DNA from: Acetivibrio sp964564015
GTDB taxonomy: Bacteria > Bacillota > Clostridia > Acetivibrionales > Acetivibrionaceae
Assembly (NCBI GenBank): GCA_964564015.1
Contig: CAZLZR010000001.1
Location: 124,001-188,000, forward strand
Direction: 5' to 3'
Length of the DNA stretch: 64,000 nt
Shown here: positions 60,166 to 64,000 of the stretch, piece after piece
Numbering within the stretch: position 1 is the stretch's first letter
Layout of the letters: the number at the start of each line of letters is the position of its first letter
Made by a program: the position numbers and the translations under genes
Notes under the pieces: model-generated
Told to the model about the DNA's origin: nothing
Database searches by the model: none
What the model saw: only the letters and a program-made list of their open reading frames with translations

Positions 60166-62796
60166 ATGGAGATAATTATCGGACATAATAATACTGATTT
60201 TGATTGCCTGGCTTCCATGCTTGCTGCAAGAAAACTTTATCCGGGTGCACAGTTGGTTCTTCCGGGGAATATCGGAAGAGATGTCAGAGAGTTTATAAAC
60301 ATGTATGAAGATATATTCAATTTTGTTGAAGCTAATGAAGTTGAATGTGAAAAACTTACCCGAATAATAATTGTAGATACCCATTCGCTCTCTAGAATCG
60401 GCAAATTCAGTGAATGGGTTTTGAAGCCGGGGATTGAAATTGTAATTTATGACCATCACATTTTGTGTGCGGATGGAATAACTTCGCCGTTCATGAAAGT
60501 TGAAGAGGTGGGTGCTAATACCACCATACTTGTAGAAGAACTAATAAAAGAAGGAATTGAATTATCTCCGGTTGAGGCAACGATAATTGCTTTGGGGATT
60601 TATGTGGATACCAATTCTCTTATCTTTTCAGGTACTACATACAGGGATGCCTATGCGTTAGGATACTTACTTGAAAAAGAGGCTAACCTGTCGGTCATAG
60701 AAAGTTTGATTATAAACCGCTTGTCAGAAGGTCAGCAGGAGTTATCGCTGCTACTTAATAAAAATATTGTCGTAGATTCCATAAATGGATTTGAGGTAGG
60801 ATTTACCAAGGTAAGAATGGATTACTATGTGGATGAGGCAGCCTACCTTACAAGGAAAATCCTGGAGGAGCGGGATTTAGACGCTTTGTTTTCCATTATG
60901 CGAATGAAAAATAAGACCTATATAATTGGCAGGAGTGTCAGAGAAGAGATTGACCTAAGCATAATTATGAAATTAATCGGTGGTGGTGGACATAAAGGTG
61001 CGGGTTCTTCAAAATCTGATGAAGACAATCTCGAAAAAATTCATTCAGACTTAAAGGAGACCTTGGAAACCAACATAAGTCCTGTTATCAAAGTCCAGGA
61101 TATAATGAGTTCCCCCGTAAAAACAGTGTTAGCCGACACTACAATTGATGAGGCCTACGATATAATGATCAAGTATGGCCACTCAGGTATGCCTGTAATC
61201 AGTGATAATAAAATCGCGGGTATAATTTCAAGGCGTGATATAGACAAGGCAAGGGTTCACGGATATGGTAACTCTCCTCTAAAAGGTTATATGTCAAAAA
61301 AAGTTGTAACCATTAATTATGATGAACCGCTAAAAGAGGTGCAGGAGCTTTTTGCAGAGCACGACATTGGGAGACTTCCTGTTTTGAAGGACAATGAGAT
61401 GATAGGAATTGTGACACGTACCGATATAATCAGAACGCTATATGGAGGTAAATATAAAAAACAAAATGTGCCCGGCAGCAGAAGTGAGATAGGAAAGGAA
61501 TATACCATTGATAACCTGTCCTACAAGCTTGAAGGGCTTTTGCCAAAAGTCACTGAAGCGTTAGCTTTGGCCGGCAAAATTGCTGATGAAGATGGCATAA
61601 ACATATACGTAGTCGGGGGTTTTGTAAGAGATCTTATACTTGGAGTTGAAAACCTTGATATAGATATAGTTGTTGAAGGTGATGCAATAGACTTTGCCCG
61701 GAAGTTCTCAAAAAGGTCTGGATCAAAGCTTACAGAGCATGAGAAGTTTCATACTGCTTATGTTGTGTTAGAAGATGATCTGAAAATTGACCTGGTAACT
61801 GCCAGAAAGGAATACTATGAATTCCCCGGTGCACTTCCTGTAATTGAGAGGGGGTCAATCAAAGATGACCTTTTCAGAAGGGATTTTACCATAAACTGTA
61901 TTGCGATGAAGTTAAGCAGTAGTGAATTCGGAAAAATTATTGATTTTTATGGAGGCAGAAGAGACCTCTATGATGGCGTTATAAGAATTTTGTATAATCT
62001 CAGCTTTGTGGAAGATCCAACAAGGATACTGAGGGCTGTCAGGTTTGAACAGAGATACGGATTTAAAATGGATGAAAAAACTGAAAATTTTGCAATAGAT
62101 GCGTTAAACAGCGGTGTTTTAGACAAATTGAGCAGAGAAAGGATTAATTCCGAATTCATTTACATGCTAAAGGAAAGAAATACGGTTACAATGCTTGGCA
62201 GAATGCAGGAACTGGGTTTGCTTGAAAAAATTTATCCTGAAATAGCCTTATCCGATGAACTAAAAAACCTGATGGAAAGCTCGGACAAGCATTATGAAGA
62301 GTTTTATAACAACTTGATTAAAAAGAAAAATATTGATAAAATTCTTGTATACATTCTGATACTGTTTTTAAATACATGTGCCGACAAGGTGCCTTTATTG
62401 GCAGATAGATTAAGGCTTACGAAGGAATATTGTGATGAAATACTCAGATTTGTGAAGGTAAGGGATACGGATACTTCCGGATATTTGTGCGGAAATGGGG
62501 TTTCAAACTATGGTGTTTTCTTGATGTATAAAGGATTATCCATAGAAAGCCTGTATGTGATATACCTTATGTATGGTGATAAGGTAAAAGATACCGTGCT
62601 TTTATATCTTAATAACTTAAGCCGGATAAGGCCTGAAATAACAGGCAAGGATATCATGGAACTGGGAATTGATCCGGGTCCTGAAATTAAAAAGATTCTG
62701 GAAATAGTGCTTAAAGAGAAAATTAATGGTAAAATATTTACTCGTGATGAAGAAATAGAGTTTGTCAGGACAAACATTACAGATAAGGAGAAATGA
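60166..62796 (+). CDS. DHH-CBS-CBS-tRNA nucleotidyltransferase fusion
   Basis: An 876-residue multidomain protein. TAGGAGTG precedes the ATG at 60166; a GTG nine bases earlier is less suitable. A DHH phosphoesterase domain (~1-180: IIIGHNNTDFDCLAS, IIVDTHS, YDHH) and DHHA1 (~230-300, IGGGGHKGAGS) precede two CBS domains (~307-430) with IMSSPVKTVL and GRLPVLKDNEMIGIVTRTD. The last ~410 residues are a class II CCA/poly(A) polymerase: VVGGFVRDLILGVENLDIDI, DLVTARKEYYEFPGALP, DDLFRRDFTINCIAM. The N-terminal extension is known from A-adding enzymes such as that of Aquifex. The encoded tRNA-Pro and tRNA-Trp already carry CCA, so its role would be repair or A-addition. Confidence 0.9.
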   Translation: MEIIIGHNNTDFDCLASMLAARKLYPGAQLVLPGNIGRDVREFINMYEDIFNFVEANEVECEKLTRIIIVDTHSLSRIGKFSEWVLKPGIEIVIYDHHILCADGITSPFMKVEEVGANTTILVEELIKEGIELSPVEATIIALGIYVDTNSLIFSGTTYRDAYALGYLLEKEANLSVIESLIINRLSEGQQELSLLLNKNIVVDSINGFEVGFTKVRMDYYVDEAAYLTRKILEERDLDALFSIMRMKNKTYIIGRSVREEIDLSIIMKLIGGGGHKGAGSSKSDEDNLEKIHSDLKETLETNISPVIKVQDIMSSPVKTVLADTTIDEAYDIMIKYGHSGMPVISDNKIAGIISRRDIDKARVHGYGNSPLKGYMSKKVVTINYDEPLKEVQELFAEHDIGRLPVLKDNEMIGIVTRTDIIRTLYGGKYKKQNVPGSRSEIGKEYTIDNLSYKLEGLLPKVTEALALAGKIADEDGINIYVVGGFVRDLILGVENLDIDIVVEGDAIDFARKFSKRSGSKLTEHEKFHTAYVVLEDDLKIDLVTARKEYYEFPGALPVIERGSIKDDLFRRDFTINCIAMKLSSSEFGKIIDFYGGRRDLYDGVIRILYNLSFVEDPTRILRAVRFEQRYGFKMDEKTENFAIDALNSGVLDKLSRERINSEFIYMLKERNTVTMLGRMQELGLLEKIYPEIALSDELKNLMESSDKHYEEFYNNLIKKKNIDKILVYILILFLNTCADKVPLLADRLRLTKEYCDEILRFVKVRDTDTSGYLCGNGVSNYGVFLMYKGLSIESLYVIYLMYGDKVKDTVLLYLNNLSRIRPEITGKDIMELGIDPGPEIKKILEIVLKEKINGKIFTRDEEIEFVRTNITDKEK

Positions 62797-62797
62797 T

Positions 62798-63457
62798 ATG
62801 ATAAATTACTTGCCGAAAGATCCCTTGATGTTCGTGATAGCATTTTTGATATTTGCAATATCAATTACTGTTCATGAGTTTTCCCATGCATATTCTGCAA
62901 AACTTTTAGGAGATGATACCGCTGCAAATCAGGGAAGGCTTACGCTAAACCCGTTAAAGCACCTTGATCCGTTAGGTACGTTAATGATTGTATTCACTTC
63001 TTTCGGTTGGGCAAGGCCGGTACCGGTCAATGCCATGTACTTCAAAGACCGCAAAAAGGGAACGATGCTGACAAGCCTCGCAGGACCTGTATCTAATCTG
63101 CTTTTAGGCTTGATTTTTGCATTTCCATATGTATACATTTCGCTAAAAGGTTATGATGTCAGTTCCGGCGGGTTGAATTTCCTGTTAAGACTTTTTAAAC
63201 AAGGCTTTGAAATGAATATACTTCTCGGGATCTTCAATATGCTGCCTGTACCACCTCTTGACGGCTCAAAGATACTTTCCGGTATACTGCCTTCAAGGGA
63301 TTATTTTAAAATGCTCGAGTATGAGAATTACATAGTGATTGTCTTTATAATTCTTATGTTTACAGGTGTGCTGGGAAGAATTATATGGCCAATAATTGAG
63401 ACTGTTGAAACTGCTATAATATATGTAGTTGTACCAATTGTTAAATTGCTATTGTAA
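62798..63457 (+). CDS. site-2 protease family membrane protein (M50)
   Basis: A 219-residue M50-type intramembrane metalloprotease. AAGGAG marks the ATG at 62798; the stop of the preceding gene is adjacent, so the two are coupled. The zinc motif is HEFSH in ITVHEFSHAYSAKLLGDDTA, and the second site is NMLPVPPLDGSKIL. ~5 membrane segments, with no PDZ domain (SpoIVFB-like short type). It resembles the widespread small clostridial family usually found near trpS and scpA genes. The substrate is unknown. Confidence 0.9.
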   Translation: MINYLPKDPLMFVIAFLIFAISITVHEFSHAYSAKLLGDDTAANQGRLTLNPLKHLDPLGTLMIVFTSFGWARPVPVNAMYFKDRKKGTMLTSLAGPVSNLLLGLIFAFPYVYISLKGYDVSSGGLNFLLRLFKQGFEMNILLGIFNMLPVPPLDGSKILSGILPSRDYFKMLEYENYIVIVFIILMFTGVLGRIIWPIIETVETAIIYVVVPIVKLLL

Positions 63458-63661
63458 CCATTTTTAGTTTTTAAATTTGGATTAATGTAAAATGTTTTCC
63501 AAGAAAAATTAGTTAGACTTTGTATAGAAAAAAAGATATAATTTATAAATGTGATTATCAAAATAACTTTGCTATCAGCGTTTCAAATAAATTATTCTTA
63601 ACAGAAAGCAATACTTTGAAATGCTCTATAAGAATATAGACAACAGGAGAGTGAATTTGTG

Positions 63662-64000
63662 GTGAAAAAAGGTACTATATTGAGTGGCATGAGACCTACA
63701 GGGGCATTACATCTGGGAAATTATTTCGGTGCTCTTGAAAATTGGGTGAAATTGCAGGATGATTATGACTGCTTCTTTTTTGTTGCTGATTGGCATGCCC
63801 TGACTACCGGATATGAAAATACCTCGGAAATAAAGAATAACATAAATGATTTGGTTGTAGATTGGATAAGCGCAGGCCTTGACCCGGAAAAATGCACAAT
63901 TTTCCTTCAATCAAAAGTTAAGGAGCATGCGGAGCTTCACTTGCTGTTTTCAATGACTACTCCGTTATCCTGGCTGTTGCGTTGCCCGACCTATAAGGAT
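63662..64000 (+). CDS. trpS: tryptophanyl-tRNA synthetase, 3' end cut off
   Basis: The frame begins at tandem GTG codons (63659 and 63662) after AGGAG and runs in frame to the right edge, so only the first 113 codons are visible. The class I HIGH motif is GALHLGNYFGALENW, preceded by ILSGMRPTG, and FFVADWHALTTGYEN is highly characteristic of TrpS. The enzyme charges the tRNA-Trp encoded at 36156-36230. The 200-bp gap upstream shows no T-box or other leader motif. Confidence 0.93.
   Translation, partial: MKKGTILSGMRPTGALHLGNYFGALENWVKLQDDYDCFFFVADWHALTTGYENTSEIKNNINDLVVDWISAGLDPEKCTIFLQSKVKEHAELHLLFSMTTPLSWLLRCPTYKD

Noticed and set aside
63458..63658. T-box leader before trpS
   Set aside because: No AGGGTGG-x-ACCGCG-like T-box sequence, specifier loop or terminator hairpin is visible.

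Overview
The window is AT-rich DNA from a spore-forming, cellulosome-type anaerobic Clostridium relative (Acetivibrio / Ruminiclostridium / Pseudobacteroides group). Three things support this: a protein ending in a dockerin with two calcium-binding repeats, two SLH-domain surface proteins, and many sporulation and germination genes (two GerA-type receptor operons, SpoIIM, a DacF-type carboxypeptidase). Most genes are on the + strand, ribosome binding sites are strong GGAGG types, and TTG/GTG starts are common. The species call is inference; the families are read from sequence.

Layout. 1-6.4 kb: a dockerin/HYR secreted protein (cut by the left edge) and a large S-layer-like protein. 6.7-9.6 kb: a BlaI repressor with two operators and a BlaR1-type protease fused to a complete penicillin-binding transpeptidase. 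9.7-12 kb: a 216-bp nested-palindrome element and a pair of SPFH membrane proteins. 12.2-16.8 kb: a CBM-like lipoprotein and a second SLH protein on the minus strand, then two very small hydrophobic proteins around a possible structured RNA. 16.9-23.3 kb: a stalk-domain protein, a lipoprotein, a GerA-type operon and a paralogous lipoprotein. 23.5-26.7 kb: a 3D-domain wall protein, tRNA-Pro and HflK/HflC. 27.1-31.6 kb: a second GerA-type operon. 31.7-36.1 kb: two 2-hydroxyacyl-CoA dehydratase/activase-related proteins, a MASE3-like histidine kinase and tRNA-Trp. 36.4-40.4 kb: a degenerate GGDEF protein with a ribbon-helix-helix tail, a c-di-AMP (ydaO) riboswitch upstream of dapB, and a CLC antiporter. 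40.6-49 kb: a housekeeping block proC-rnhA-nudF-spoIIM-xerD-deoB-pdp-dacF, part of which resembles the Bacillus nudF-spoIIM-xerD-deoB-dacF order. 49.3-56.5 kb: a MoxR/DUF58/DUF4129/DUF4350 membrane cluster with a SpoIIM-like and an RDD protein. 56.7-64 kb: lysA, a membrane M28 peptidase, a DHH-CBS-tRNA nucleotidyltransferase fusion, a site-2 protease and the start of trpS.

The least explained content is non-coding. There is a 70-bp palindromic repeat in five copies, a 43-46-bp palindrome overlapping the stop codons of two unrelated genes and giving both the same C-terminal tail (QINKxKF), a 216-bp nested inverted-repeat element, and an ~80-bp repeat in two copies. No CRISPR array, prophage, transposase or rRNA was seen.
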